From contig OU015524.1 of assembly GCA_907165065.1 (NCBI GenBank), positions 57,515,295-57,579,294 on the forward strand: a stretch of DNA of 64,000 bases, in the 5' to 3' direction. Origin of the DNA: Caprimulgus europaeus. Lineage: Eukaryota > Chordata > Aves > Caprimulgiformes > Caprimulgidae. The position numbers and the translations under genes were made by a program. The notes below the pieces were generated by a model. It saw nothing but the letters and a program-made list of their open reading frames with translations. It searched no databases and was not told the DNA's origin. Positions 24,761 to 38,100 of this stretch are shown in pieces. How positions within the stretch are numbered: position 1 is the stretch's first letter; the number at the start of each line of letters is the position of its first letter.

Positions 24761-25068
24761 ACGTTCTTTAATTGTTAGATACGCTCTAAGATCTTGCCTT
24801 ATATCTCATCAAAAGAATTTTTAACCAGGTCTATCTGTACTTCTAAAGAAATTCTCTCTTTTGAAAAGGCTTGGCCTGCACAAGATTTTAGCTGAACAAA
24901 TCCCATTAACAGCAACGAGAGTCACTCTGCTAAATCCCCCATGCCCCAGAATGGAAACAACTGCGTAAGTAATGTGCAAGTTTGTACTCCTCTGAAAATG
25001 TACAGACCTGAGATAGAGGAGAAACGGCTTCTTCTAACACAGGTGCGTGGTCACCTTAAAGTATCCTA
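24761..25068. other. unique sequence before the AAGGG array
   Basis: Nothing recognisable. The flank just before the array reads CACCTTAAAGTATCCTAGGG, which is ordinary single-copy-looking sequence. Confidence 0.6.
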
Positions 25069-25312
25069 GGGAAGGGAAGGGAAGGGAAGGGAAGGGAAGG
25101 GAAGGGAAGGGAAGGGAAGGGAAGGGAAGGGAAGGGAAGGGAAGGGAAGGGAAGGGAAGGGAAGGGAAGGGAAGGGAAGGGAAGGGAAGGGAAGGGAAGG
25201 GAAGGGAAGGGAAGGGAAGGGAAGGGAAGGGAAGGGAAGGGAAGGGAAGGGAAGGGAAGGGAAGGGAAGGGAAGGGAAGGGAAGGGAAGGGAAGGGAAGG
25301 GAAGGGAAGGAA
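25069..25312 (+). repeat. perfect (AAGGG)n pentanucleotide array, about 48 units
   Basis: From 25071 to 25310 the sequence is 48 uninterrupted GAAGG units (the same repeat as AAGGG/GGGAA), with partial units at both edges. I see no substitution in the array. One strand is pure purine and the other pure pyrimidine (CCCTT), so triplex or G-quadruplex structures are plausible. Because the unit is five bases with no stop in any frame, both strands stay open and give repeating GREGK (plus strand) or LPFPS (minus strand) peptides; these are not genes. The lack of interruptions suggests a recently expanded, variable locus. Array length in the assembly may not equal the true allele. Confidence 0.98.
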
Positions 25313-28300
25313 GATGGATGCACAGGAAAAGTAAAATTATAAGTAAACAAAGTTCACCACCAATAACTTGTACCAAATACACCTGCATTTTGTGTTCCAA
25401 AAGCATTCTCCAGGCTGTCTGGCCTCGTGTTTTTTTCTTTTGAAGTTCTTTCTGGAGTTGGCTCTTATCTAAGCAGTTCACACATTCCTATTGAAATACT
25501 CAAAAATGGAGCAAGGTGTGAAGAAGAACAGAAGATTAAGCAAGGCTGCAAAAAATACCCATTTATTCATCTTTCAAAGGCAGTAGAAAGGGAGTCAAGC
25601 ACATCTTTATTCTTCTGTGAGAGGATGCTATTGTTCATCTTGTTCTAATTATGACATTTGAACTTAAAAGGAAGAAAGAGAACACCCTTCTGACAGTGCG
25701 CAGTACATATTATCTGGAAATAATTCTTATAGAGATATATGTCAACCCTATGTATCTAAGAATGACCCAACAGTCACAAAGCAACACACAGAAGCATTTG
25801 ATACAATCTACAAACGTGCACTTCTTGATCTATTTTTGTTCCAGACAGATTAGAGAACTGCGTGGCAGAAGAAAACACAGCTAATCTTTCGTGACTGCTA
25901 GACAGTGCTGCAGAAATGTAATTGCAGAACCAGAAACTCCATGAAAAGAATACCATGCCATTTACCACAATTCAAAATGAATCCAATTATTCTTTAATCA
26001 CACTAAAGGGCATGTTCCTCAAGCACAAATAAAAAGAAAACTGTAAGAAGCTGGTCTCCACTAAAAATCTATGTGATTTGTAGTGAATCGTTTCTTAAAA
26101 AACAAAAATATGTCAAGAAAACACTGGAATTTTTCCACACCTACAAGCCATGGGTCTGCTAACATTGTCATTTCCTCTGTCTATCTCCACCTAAAAAAAC
26201 CCAAACTGCTAGAAAATGCAATCATTCTTATTAGCCTGAAGTCCAAAGGATTGGGAAAGAAGGACCAATGATGTCCAATCATTTTGAGTAAGTCTGAGTT
26301 CATTGCTTTCCAAAGGGCTCTTCTGCAACTCTTTGATTCAGATATAAGTGGCACTTTCATTGCTAGGTAAAGTGCTTGAAATGAGGAGAGATACAAAGGG
26401 GCTGAGGATGTTAGCTCAGAATAAGGTACTTCTCTCTTCTTCTGTTTAATAATCGAGTGTGACACTGACAGTTTCACAAGTCTTTCTTGTAGATGTTTGG
26501 ATTGGAAACAATAACATCTGTAGTTTTTAAAAACCATGAAGTAAAGTTTTCATTAGCTGTTGCACACCCAGCCATATCTCAGGACAATGCACTTGTCTGC
26601 TCAGGCATTTCCAAAGTTTCCACAGACTTCAGATAAGTGGGTTGCTTTTTTTTTTCCTTTCCCTTTTCTCTTTCTGCTCCTGCACCTAAAACAGGCTGGA
26701 CTAAGGACTCGAACACCAGCTGGGCTACATCGTGAGGGTATAGATGTTATTATCTGCAACTGAACAAAAATTAGTTTCTTATTTCTGTTCCCCAATTCCT
26801 AGCAGATTCATACTATTGTCCAGGGTTAGATCGGTCTTGTTTCTGCACTGGGCTGAAACACTGTTCATTTGCTCCTTCATTCAGAGCTGTTACGGTGTTC
26901 ACACCAAGTGTGAAATTCACAGAGCTGAATCTACTCCATGCTGGGGCTGTGTACCTTGCACTTGTGAGCATTGCAACTTCTTTTCCACAACAATCCAATT
27001 ACATTAACAGGGAAAAATATAGCCCTAGCTTTTATTTTCATGCAGGTAAAACCTCCACAGAGGAAGAGTCTTCTCCAACAACTCTTCACCAGAAGGTTAG
27101 GAACATTCATTATCTTTCACTGACCATGTTTTCATGAGAGGAATGGTGGATAATAATATCAAGTATAATTATAAGTAATTATTATCCCACACAGAGTCTG
27201 AATTCAGAACAAAATTCTTTAACATGAAATTTGATTGGAAACAATTTAAAAACATGAGGTTTATTTAATTATCTATAATAGGATAGTGCCCAGAGGCCCT
27301 AAGTGAGATAGGGATCTTGTGATAATACGTTTTCGAAACACATGGTAGAAGACAGTTGCCTCAGTTTACAGTCTGGCTGAAAAAGGTGGCAGCAAATGAG
27401 AAGAGGAACAGATTAAGCAATCTGACTCTGCTCAGAAGCTCTGCAGTAAACAGGACTCAGCTCCCTTGATTCCTCTTTAAGCTCTGTGGCCCCACTGCCT
27501 TTGCACTATAAGAAGGGACAGACTGTGGGGATGGATGCATCCACAAGCCTCTGTACATGACCAAGTCAGTGATGTATGTTACATGAGCAGATGTGTAGAC
27601 ACTTATAGTTTAGAAACATGTACCTACAATCCCAAAAATATTTGCTTGGACTAGAGAGGAATTCAACATTTCTCTTAATATGGCAGTATATTAAAATATC
27701 TTAAAAGGTGAAGGCTAATCAGCTTAGAACTAAATTGAAGAAAATGTTATCAAAATAATATACAAACTCAGAACACCTGAGGGAGCTTTCAAAACCAAAG
27801 TGTTAAACAGAATATGACATCAACATAGAAAATGAACATTCCCAAATTTCATCACCCAGTTCCTATCCAAGAGAACATTTCTAGCCAGCTAAACCTTTCC
27901 ATTCTCAAACACATGGTTAGCCACAAATTCTAACAGCAAGCATGTCCCAAAATGATATAAATAAAGCAATATAACAGCTACTGGCCCACACAGCAGCTGG
28001 ACCAGATGGCATCTCTATACATTTTCAAACAATACAATGTAATACTGTATTAACACGTTTACTTGCATAAGTATGTGTAGAGATACAAGACAATAACAAT
28101 ACTTGACACTAATTCTGAGGAAATCAGCATGGAAAATAACTTGCCTCCTAGAGGCTAGCAAGAGCCCTCAACAGTGATAGCAAAATATTATTATATATCT
28201 GTGATAAAAGATTTCTACCTCTTTGTCTGACATTCTCATTGACTTGCTAAGTATTGCTTACCAGTGTGCTACCAACATCAATATTAAGGAGCTGTTAAAT

Positions 28301-30060
28301 ATTCTACATTATTTATAGCATGAAAATATGAATAGCTTTTCAGTCTTGAATACACTAAGCTCTATAGAGTCTCCTCAAAGTATTTACATTACCCTTCAGA
28401 AGCAATAACACTGGTTTGGAGGTTGAGCACAGCTCAAACCAGTATATCAAAACTGCAGCTTCTAGCTTGCCACCTCCCCACCTCTGATTTACCAGAGAGA
28501 GATGTCCATCATCTCTCTCCTCCATGACATTGCCTTTGGAGCCTCCCACACAGACCCTGGTACAACCATCGGACAGTTCTCCTGCAGGCCCATCCCAGCT
28601 GATGTTTTTCTGACACTTCCTTTCTTTTCTCCAGAAGAACCAACTGACGGGTCTCTGCCTTGCACCAAGGGCATGTAGATGTCTCTTGAGTGTGCAACAT
28701 TTTTGGACAAATTAAGGAACTAAACAAAAGGAGGGAATCAGAAAAGAGTGCTACACAATTTTCTTGCCTTTCTAAAACCAGTAGGAAAAAAGCACCTTTT
28801 ATTCCACAGTGACAGCCCAGTCAAACCAACCATACACAGTATTTTTTCCCTAATATATGTCAATATCCATCTGAAGTCATAAATCTCTGTCTTGTCTGAT
28901 GAAGATTTCTGACATGCCAAACTTAGCTGCTGGCTCAAAATATCTCACAAGAAGATCAAATCCTATAGATTTCAAATTGAAAAGAATTTACAGCAACTCC
29001 TTCACAAGCTGTCCTGCCCCTCCTCCAAGAGCCAGCTTCTCTCAAACCCCATAAAACCCTCTCCTGCCTTTGTCATCTACCCTTTATCCTGCCTCTGAAG
29101 CGTAGGACTTGCAGAACTTGTTCAGTGTCCATAATTCAGCTGGATGCCTGAACTCTCAAATAAAATTTTCAAGACAGTAAGTAAAAAGAATAGAAATAAG
29201 TCAAAAACCTGAAACATCAAAAGCTCATCTGGTTTCCAGATTTAAGGTGTCAGGGCTTGCACTTTGGCTTACCTTCATCACGTGTTTCAGAAGAAGGGGA
29301 ACACCACTCATACCTGCACTAATAAAAAGCTGGGAACATAAATAAAATTCATTTTTCAATATGCCCAAACACTTTTGCTCTTAGTTCAAGGTTTTATTTG
29401 TTTGCTTGCTTAAATTGTCAGAAAATCTGAGTAAAAGGTGTTGGATTTGAGAGTTTTGAGGTTTTTTTTCTGAATTCCCCATTGAAAATGAATTATCTTT
29501 TCCAACCAATCCTGCCTGCCAACTAGGTGTGCCATCAATTCAATGGCAAATTTGTGACAGACCATCTTGTTGAAATTTTGGCAGTGTACTGCTACATGTG
29601 AGCATTCACAGAACACCAGCATTTTCTAGGCTCCCTGCCAAATGAATGCTTGGGAGAATGTATGTATATACTGTATTCCCGCAGTCTTTGAAGGATTAGC
29701 TTTGAATTACCTGAATTGTTTTGAGTTTGAGACATCATTAGGTTATATCAAATTACAAAATATGTAAAAATAAGAGCATGTGCTTGCTTGAACTAGCAAC
29801 TCTGCCACTTTTACCCTTGTGACTTTATCTGTGATGACATTTGCTTTTTTGTGCTCTTCTATTTAACAGTTCTTCAAGGAGTTGCTTTTCTTTTTCCTCA
29901 GACTTGATTTGCAGCTCCATTGTTTTGCATTTTGCTTGGCTGCATAAAAGGTGCATACATTCCTTGCACTTTTTGTGAATGGCATTTTTTCCAAACATTA
30001 TTTATTTTAGGTCTTCACAACATTGTTTTTTTAAGACTTTCATATTCCTTCTTTTTTAAC
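25313..30060. other. unique sequence, no gene seen
   Basis: A+T-rich DNA with short frames only. Notable words are few: a T9 run near 26650 followed by TTTCCTTTCCC, and A+T-rich sequence with TAATTATAAGTAATTATTA near 27163-27185. I see no repeat family. Confidence 0.55.
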
Positions 30061-31235
30061 CCAATCGTGTCACCTCAGCCTCCTCCTCCTCCCATTTCCA
30101 TTTTTATCCTTCTCTCTATTGCCTCCATTTCCCCATTTCTATTCTCCCCACCCTTCTCTAGCACCAGCTTCTTGGAGCAAAACATCAATTTTACCTCTAG
30201 GAAGCTGAACTAAAACTAGAAATAAACTGGTTTTAATATTTAATTTTTCCGGAATATGAGCTAAGCCTATGTAACTATTATGAAATGCTATTGAGCTCAA
30301 AGCAGTATCAAATCAGAATGGTTTCTGTTGCCACAGAATCCAAACTGAAACTGAACCAAAAGATCCACTGGTTTAGTTGCCTGCCCACATACATACATCA
30401 GTAATGTTTGCCTACCCTCACTCCCCACTCTCACATGCCATCACTGCTATTATTTTTTTGCCATTCTGTCATTCTTCTCATATCTGTTGCTCTTCTCTCT
30501 CCTCACCCCAGCCACTGTTATCTCTGGAGTGCATCTTTTCCTTATCTTCCACATTTCAGTCCCTCTAGACCATGACTCTCACGGAGACAGGGGTGTCTCT
30601 GAATCTAACGCTGCTTTGCCAACAGCCTCTCCTACTTTGATCCTCGCTGAGATTCTCTCTGCTTCCATTTCTGGGTGTTCTTGTCCCACTCTTCCTCCTT
30701 TGAATGGGGCTGCCAATGAGTTATTTTTACTTCCCTCCCTCTATGTTTCTATCGCCTGTATGTTTTCCTTCTTCACACAAAATTCCCTAAACTCTGCTCT
30801 TGTTCTGTATTATTTCCAGGTCTTTTTCAACGTTATCCACTAGTCCCTCAGAAATGCACACTGCCACTCACTTTTTCCAGGACTTCCAATTCTTTTTGTG
30901 CCAGCGAAGAAAACTGTCAGCTGTGATAGTATCTTTGAGCTCTTTTTCTCTTTCTTTCCTTCAGACAGGGCATTAACTCTGTCTGGGTTGTATATAGCTA
31001 CAAGGCAATCATCTTCCATGCTTTCCCTTCTCGTTAAAACAACAGAGCAGGTTCACAATCTGAACTAGTTGTGCCAGAAGAAACACTGGGCTGCTTAGGT
31101 ACCTTCTGTCTGTACACACAGCGGCCCCTCATGTTTTTTCACCAAGAAATCCTAGGACACCTTTCCTTCCCTTCCACCCCCTTCCCTTTCCTTTTCTTGT
31201 GGTATCTTCTTTTTCTCTAGCCCTCACCCATAGCA
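30061..31235. repeat. pyrimidine-rich region
   Basis: Several plus-strand C/T-rich runs occur, including CAGCCTCCTCCTCCTCCC near 30076, CTCTTCTCTCTCCTCACCCC near 30490 and CCTTTCCTTCCCTTCCACCC at about 31160-31180. They account for the Ser/Leu/Pro-rich open frames in this part (for example 30487-30843). No regular tandem unit is present. Confidence 0.5.
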
Positions 31236-33136
31236 TTTTCCTCACCCATATCTATTCAGTTTGATACTTTAAAGGTTGTGTCTTTCATTTTTAGAGGAAG
31301 ATTCTTCATGGATTACCCCTGATCTTCTACCATCTCCTCTTACTCTGCACCAAAAGTAAACCTCTTAAGGTGCTCCCACCCATAAAATCTTCCATTAGGC
31401 AGCTTGAAAGGTTCTCAGAATGAATTTTCAAACACATGCATGCTTTGCTTTCCAGGAGCCACTCTCTGTAAATTTCTACAAAACAATTCATTATCTTCCT
31501 TTAACCCTCTCTTTAAAGCCCTCCTTTTCTAGGTTGCCTACAAAAAACTTGACAACATTTAGACTTCTGGTATGCTGAGGTCACAGCCTATGATGCTGAC
31601 TAATATTTTCTGTGTTTCCCGGTGTTCCTCCATCTGCCTGTCTCCATCTGTTGTTTCCTTGCTTATCCTTATAAGCTGTTGGGAGGTGGAACTGACTTGC
31701 TACTCCCTGCTTGTGCAGCTGCTTCAGCCCAGGGTCCCCAGCCATGGCTCATGCCCATAGGTTCTCTGCTCCCACAGCCCACAAATGATAACCAGACCCA
31801 TGCCTCACTGAGGATCTTCCTGCCTGCCATACCGAGGGTTTTGGTCATGCAACTCTCAGGCTGACTGCTGGCTTAGGCAGTCTTTCTGATGCTTTATGTT
31901 CAAACATTCCTTATTGTCACCAGCAGAAGTTATTTCATTGACCTCACTTAGTCTGTATCACAAAATTCCAAATAATTTGGCAGAATAAGATTCCTTCTGT
32001 AGGATAGAATCACCACAGTATGTGTCTGTCTCAGGGCCAGCTTCTCTAGTCCATCCATTTAATTCACTCAGAGAATTACATTGAGAAGGTAGGACATAAA
32101 GAGACCCAGTTCCCCCTTGCACTAATCTAAGCCTTTTATTTGCTGCAGTATAAGTAGGGACAAGTGAAGAAAGATGATTTAGCATAAAAACCTGCCCAGC
32201 ATGCTGATATGAAAACCATGAATAGATCAGTGTTAGGCACACAGGACAGGTAATGACAGTGTAATGGCTGTCAGAAAGGAGGCTGCTAATGCCTCAGCTG
32301 AACTAAATGAATTCACCCCAGGTCTCTCTTTGAAAAGTTAAAGACATAAACTAGAATTCTAGCAATAAATGCAAAATTTTCCCAGCTTGCCGCAGAGAGG
32401 GTCATGCAGGAGGATGATGGCATGGACACAAGTCAGAAGAGCACTAGGATGTGAAGCTAACAGTGAAAGAGGGCAGAAGGGACTGATGCCTTTTCTTCAC
32501 AGGATGGCAAAGGCTGATAAAGTTTTGACATCCTAAATTGAATTACCAGAAATCCAAACGTGAGCATATTGTATTAGAATCTGAGCTTCTGCTGCCTCCA
32601 ATGAAGGGGAGAAAGTTATTTAATTTTTTGGATAATTGGACTCCAGCAATCCCAGATATCTAAAGATGTGATGCAGAGGATCATTAAGTTTTAAGAAATC
32701 GTGTCCTGGTCTGTAAGAAATCTGTGAAAATACAAGTAAGCAAATAAACATTTACTGTGGGACAAATGAGACCATACTCTCACCTCTATTTAGCAGTGTT
32801 CAGAAGCTTTCACACGTGTGCTCCCTATCCACAGTACGGTGGCAATAGCACAGCCATACAGCTTCCTACCTTATTCAAACTGATCATGCATCCGTCTTGA
32901 TGACATTTAACACAATATTTTTGGTTACTGTCTCATATGGCAAACTGTTTAATTTGCAGGTCACTAAAAGCAATCTCTTTAACCTCATAAAGCCCAGCAT
33001 TATTTTGTTCGCATTCAAATCCTCCTTACGAATTCACTCCTTTGAGGCTCACACATTTAACAGGTGAAAAATTACAAGACAGAGAAAATAAAAGGTCTAA
33101 CTGAACTCCTTCCTCTGAGTTTCTCACGGCATGTCA
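31236..33136. other. unique sequence, no gene seen
   Basis: Mixed-composition DNA without recognisable gene, RNA or repeat. Confidence 0.55.
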
Positions 33137-33200
33137 GGGAATCCCAGAAAATAAGATTGCAAAGGTCTTTGAGAGGACAGCAAGTCCTTTGGCCCAATTC
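33137..33200 (-). mobile_element. possible ancient CR1/L3-like 3' end scrap
   Basis: The plus strand GGGAATCCCAGAAAATAAGA, then GCAAAGGTCTTTGAGAGGAC and AGCAAGTCCTTTGGCCCAA, has the layout of a reversed CR1/L3 3' end (tail, then GGAAGGGACCTCTGAGG, then AGTCCAACCC). Similarity is weak and may be chance. Confidence 0.25.
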
Positions 33201-35124
33201 AGCTGTGTATCAAATTTTCTTCTTAGGACTTCCCCAGTGAAGTGCTTAGCTCTCAAGATAGTGAAAAAAATGTTCTGTCTTCTTGTTACAGTCTTAGGGC
33301 TTTTTTCATTTTTGTAGAAGTCAGAGTATAATTTCAGACCATAAAAATATACCAGTAGATTCTGTAAGTATCTGCACTTTCCGAGTGCCTTCTTTCCAAT
33401 AGAAGGAAACACATTCTTTGTTTTCATAATGATTTTTTTTCTACATTAACTAATGTTCAGGTAGGTACTAATGCTTTTATCCCTTGAACATGTTTAGACA
33501 GGCTTTCAATCCTTCATTCATAGTATTTTCAAGGGGTATACACAAGTGTTCCAAATTTAGAGGCATCTGGAAATGTATTTCATGCTGTTTGTCCTTACTT
33601 CTAAACAGAGACGACAAATGCCAAATAGGATGTAGATAACAGAACTTTTACTTCTTAGTTATTCAGTATGTAGTTCATAAATTCCTTAAAACTACAGTTT
33701 GAGACTTTCAAAATAATGAGTCTTTAAAATATTTTAATTCTTAAGCTTCTCACTACATAAATTTTAGAAGACTGCCTAGCCTAGCTGTAAAATCAAGATT
33801 ATTCTAAAGGTTTCAGGTTATATGTCCCAAAATAGGGATATTCAAATCTACTTATCATCACTGCTATATTTTTAGGCCCTTATTATGTCCTTAAATTAAG
33901 TTAATTTATCTTTATGTCTTATTATTTGGACTTTATCAAAAGCTTCCATTAAAAGGCAGCAGTTCTGTTCATTTAGGATTAGCCTTCCAAGGTTCTTAAG
34001 GCTTTCTGCAAGGAAAAATTCAGCAGCTAACAGTAGATGAAAGAAAATAAAAGGGTCAGAAAACAAAATGTCCAGTTGAACTCATTCTTCTGGATACCTT
34101 GTGGCATCTCGTACAGTTGAAGAAAACACAGTTATGTCTGGTCTTAGAAGGAAAGTTAGTCCAGTGCCACCATAGGAGCTACAAGACGCAAGCAAGCTGA
34201 TTTGTTGTATTGCTGGTGTACAGTCAGGATCAAGATGCAAAACTGAATTCCTGATATTTACGTAGTTTGGTACGGCATTTTTGAGTCTCTTCATCAAATT
34301 TATTTTACAGTATTCTATAATGCGTGTTACTTGGACATTGTCTCAAATTGGTTGCTAATATTCAGAGTTTCTGAGTAAGGACACTGGTGACAGCTTGTTT
34401 CACACAGATGTAATTATGAAGGATGAACACAAAGTCCTCCTTTCCTCTACAACACTGTGGATCACATGGTGGAGGTTGGTTTTGGCCGAGGCCCAAGGTC
34501 CACTGTGAGCACAAGGGCCTCTGGCACCACTTGCCTGGGGCCACATTCCCAACAATTGCCTTCCTGCCTTCTCAGTTTTCTGTTCCTATTTACCTTCTGT
34601 TACTTTCTCAGTGTCTAGAGAAACTTGAGCTCTTCACCCTAGGGAAACTGGGGTGAGGTCTGTGCTCCCAGAACTCAGGGAAAACCCATTCAAGCACATG
34701 GTCTCAACTCCTCTTCCAGTTTTGCCAAGCTGGTTGGTGTTTCAAGCATAAGTTCTAATATGACCTTCCAGCATTAAGCAAAGGGAAATTCAAGTGTTCT
34801 TACACTTGGCCTGAAAGGCAAAGGGACAGAACTCTGTACAGACACTGACCAGTGAGCAAATACATGATCCCTGGAAGCCCTCCATCCTCCACCGACCCCA
34901 GAGCTGTTCCAAGAAGAGTGATGTCAGAGCTCAGATCCAGAGTTCAAACTATATCTAATTATAATTGAGCAACATTATTGTGGTCCAACTACATTTGGAA
35001 GAGCTATGGGGCAGCCAAAGCCTCCCTGAAAGTCTTCAGGGAATTTTGGCTCAACAAGAGCGTCAAAAAACAAAACCTTGTATAACAGCTCACCATTTGT
35101 TCTGCACTTTTAAATTCTTCCTCC
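33201..35124. other. unique sequence, no gene seen
   Basis: A+T-rich. A 71-codon minus-strand frame at 34082-34297 looks protein-like in composition, but it has no credible splice acceptor next to it and I do not recognise it. Confidence 0.5.
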
Positions 35125-35188
35125 ACACAGAGAAGAGAGTGACAGAAAGAGATGAGGATTTGAACTCACAGCCTCAGAGTACACCAGC
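35125..35188 (-). mobile_element. possible MIR-like SINE scrap
   Basis: The plus-strand sequence GAGTGACAGAAAGAGATGAG, then GATTTGAACTCACAGCCTCA and GAGTACACCAGC, resembles the reverse complement of the MIR core (GTGGCAGAGCCAGGATTTGAACCCAGGTCTC...). The match is short and made by eye. Confidence 0.3.
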
Positions 35189-38100
35189 ATTTTTTTCTTG
35201 CTTGATTGTGTACTAAAACTGCCTGTAAAGTCAATAACTTCCTATGGCTTCACAGCAAAGTGGAAAGATTAAAAAACAGCCATGGTCCTTTGAAGATGAG
35301 GAAGGCAGTAAGTGAGCAGGCTGAATCCTCTTTGGATTTGAAAGTCTATGCAGTGCTAACAGTTCTGCTTTAAGGTGTCAAAATTGCCTTAAATCTTCAC
35401 CTTTGTTATATCCTGCTGGTACAGACATAGAATAGAATAGCCCTGACTATTCCAAACCATTTAGACAGCATAATTTTTCTTTCAACTTTTTTGACATACA
35501 GTTGGTTAGCACCTTTTTTTTATTTGTTTGTTTGTTTAATATGCAAACACTTTTAATTACCTTAACAAGAACATCATGGCAATGTAACATACAGCATGTA
35601 ACCACAATACATTTTATTTTTTGGTAGTAACTCACAAACATGAAGCTCCAAATCAAATGGAATACTTAGGCCTCTGTCTCTTCATTAGGCTATGAACCTC
35701 CCACTGAACTCAGTGCAAAGCCAGCAGTCTAAGAAGGACTTAGGAGCAGAAATAATTTGCTACTCTGTGCTTGGAAAATCCAGATAGTGTATTTTAAAGG
35801 AGAGAGGAAAAACAGAGGGAGGGAGGAGAAGAAAGCATGGTTCAGAGTGAGATGTATCTCATGCCACCTTGGGCAGGGACTTGGTCTAGACTTGCACAGT
35901 AACACAATGCCCATCACACCCAAACTCCTCTGTTTCAGAGTCAGTACCCTGTCCCCAGTGTTGCAGCCCCTGGAGCTCCCAGGAAAGCAGGCCAAAGCTG
36001 AGGCCCCACTGCAGCACAAGCAAACAGCCCAGGGCAGGCTGAGAGGTGAGCAGAAAGCACCTTCTGAAATAGTTTCTACACTTCACCAGACTGGGTGCTA
36101 GACCTACTCTCATTTTGGTGCAAAGTCAGACAGGTTAGTTAGACCATCACCAAGGACCTAAAACAGGCTGTTAGATGTCAGATTGAATAAAGAGGAGTGT
36201 GAGATGGTAACTAATAGCTGAGGGGTGGCAAAGGAGCCTTTCCTTACTGCCTCCTCAATGAAGAGGTGACTGTCGAGCCAAGCAGCTAGTCAAGTCAATC
36301 TCCAGGCTCAGTACCAAGCCAGACATGCACTACAGATACCATAAGCTTTTGTCCCCTTGGGCATAATTTCTACAGTGACAGCACCGCCTTTCTCTCTCCC
36401 TTGTCTACTTCTTTGTAAGAGTTTTTCACAGACTTGGTGAGCAAGGCTTTTAACTACAGTAATATAGTTGCTATTAGTATTAATAAGAATTATTACTACA
36501 CACTAATTTGTTACATTCAAATAACAACATGCATGGTCCCTTTCAGTAAACCAGTTTCCTTCCATGACAGATGTCCCTGGGCTAGTCCTATGAATTTTTC
36601 AACCTCCTACTATGGCACCATAAAGAGCTATTCTGGGCTGCATAGACACATTCTTGGCATCTGCTTTTTTCCTTAAGAAACCCCTGCTGTCTCGTGGGGA
36701 TTGTCGATTTAGTTTGAGGTATAGCTTGTGTGTTACCCCTGAGCAGACTCCCATAAGTTTCTATCACAGATTAAACTGTGCTTTAAGCTCCAGGCAGCTA
36801 ACTTAATGGAGGGCAGGGGATGGTAGATTGAAGCTCAAGTGTAGCTGACCTTCCAGCTCATAAAGCAGGGAAGACTTGACTATCCTGTGCTAATACAAAC
36901 ACTCCTGCTGACAGCACACAACCAGAGCTGGTGGTGTATGGCTGCAGAGGCAGCTTGGCTTGGGGTGCTGACAGGGTCCTTGGCTCCAGCTGACCCTCCC
37001 CATCCCACTGCACAGGTATCAGAGCTGCATGGTGTTCAGCTCCTGAGCCACCGCAGGTAAAGGTGCACTTTCTGGGCTAAATCATCATTGGTTTTAGCTT
37101 GTCTTAAAATGTGGAGTTGTTAATTATTGATATTAAGCCTTTGTTATTCTTTGGTCTGAGCTTTCAGCTAAACTGTCTTGAAAAGGTACAGCTTCAGTGC
37201 AGCTACTCGAGCTAGCATTGCAATGAAGATGAACCTATGTCAAAACTTGAAAAGTTCTGCAGTGAGACAGAGACTATAACAGCTCTCATATAAATGTAAC
37301 TATGTAATAGTTACTATATAATTTTTTTTCTTCTAACTTTTAAAATATATTTCTTAAAGAAATAAAACTTATACAACTCACTGGCTTTCTTTAGCTTCCT
37401 GTCTCTCTGTCAGTCTGTTTCCCCTCCTCAGTACCTTTTAAACATATTGAGAAACTTCAAACAAATTTGAAAATTGCATAAATGAAGCTGCCAGTCTCAG
37501 TAATGGAACACACATATTTCACACAAGCAGGAGAGGAGTCCAGCATAACTGCTAGTGCCAGTGCTAAAATTCACAACTGAAAGGGATCAGAATGACCAGA
37601 AACTTAACATCCTGGTCTAAAATCTTCTCATTCTGTGAGACATCTCTTCTTCACCCTAAAAATGTAATCTACAATACCAAGTTAATTTGGCTCCTGAGAA
37701 TGTGAGGAAAACTCAAGATAAGCAGCCAAATGCCACAGATAGATGTGGTATAAAACCTTGAAAGCACAGAAAGTGACAGCTTCAGTCTTCTTAGTGTGTG
37801 GTGCCACCTCCCCTCAGCTCTGTGACTTACTCCTAAGATGTAGAGCCAAGCCTCTCAGTCCCTATTAATAATACATCTTCAATCCTAAAAGACAACACAC
37901 TGCACATACAAAGTTTTCTCACCCACTCCCATTCCTCCTCACCAGATTTGTTCCCTTCAAATTGTTCTGTCCAAGTTCCACGCTGGGTATCTTCACACTA
38001 GCCTTGTTTTGTCTGCCTGGGGTTAACTTTCTTAATGCTCTCTAGTGTTCATTCAGTCTAGGAACATAATCCCCAAGGATTTCAGGATCTCTTTGCAGCA

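Noticed and set aside
25047-25481. Long open frames on both strands through the AAGGG array (repeating GREGK and LPFPS peptides)
   Set aside because: A five-base unit without stops leaves every frame open. The frames follow from the repeat, not from a gene.
34082-34297. 71-codon minus-strand frame with protein-like composition (PNYVNIRNSVLHLDPDC...)
   Set aside because: No polypyrimidine tract and AG acceptor next to it, no recognised family, and length well within chance.
35426-35445. CATAGAATAGAATAG resembling a TATTCT-type CR1 tail on the minus strand
   Set aside because: Too short, and no CR1 3' UTR sequence follows.
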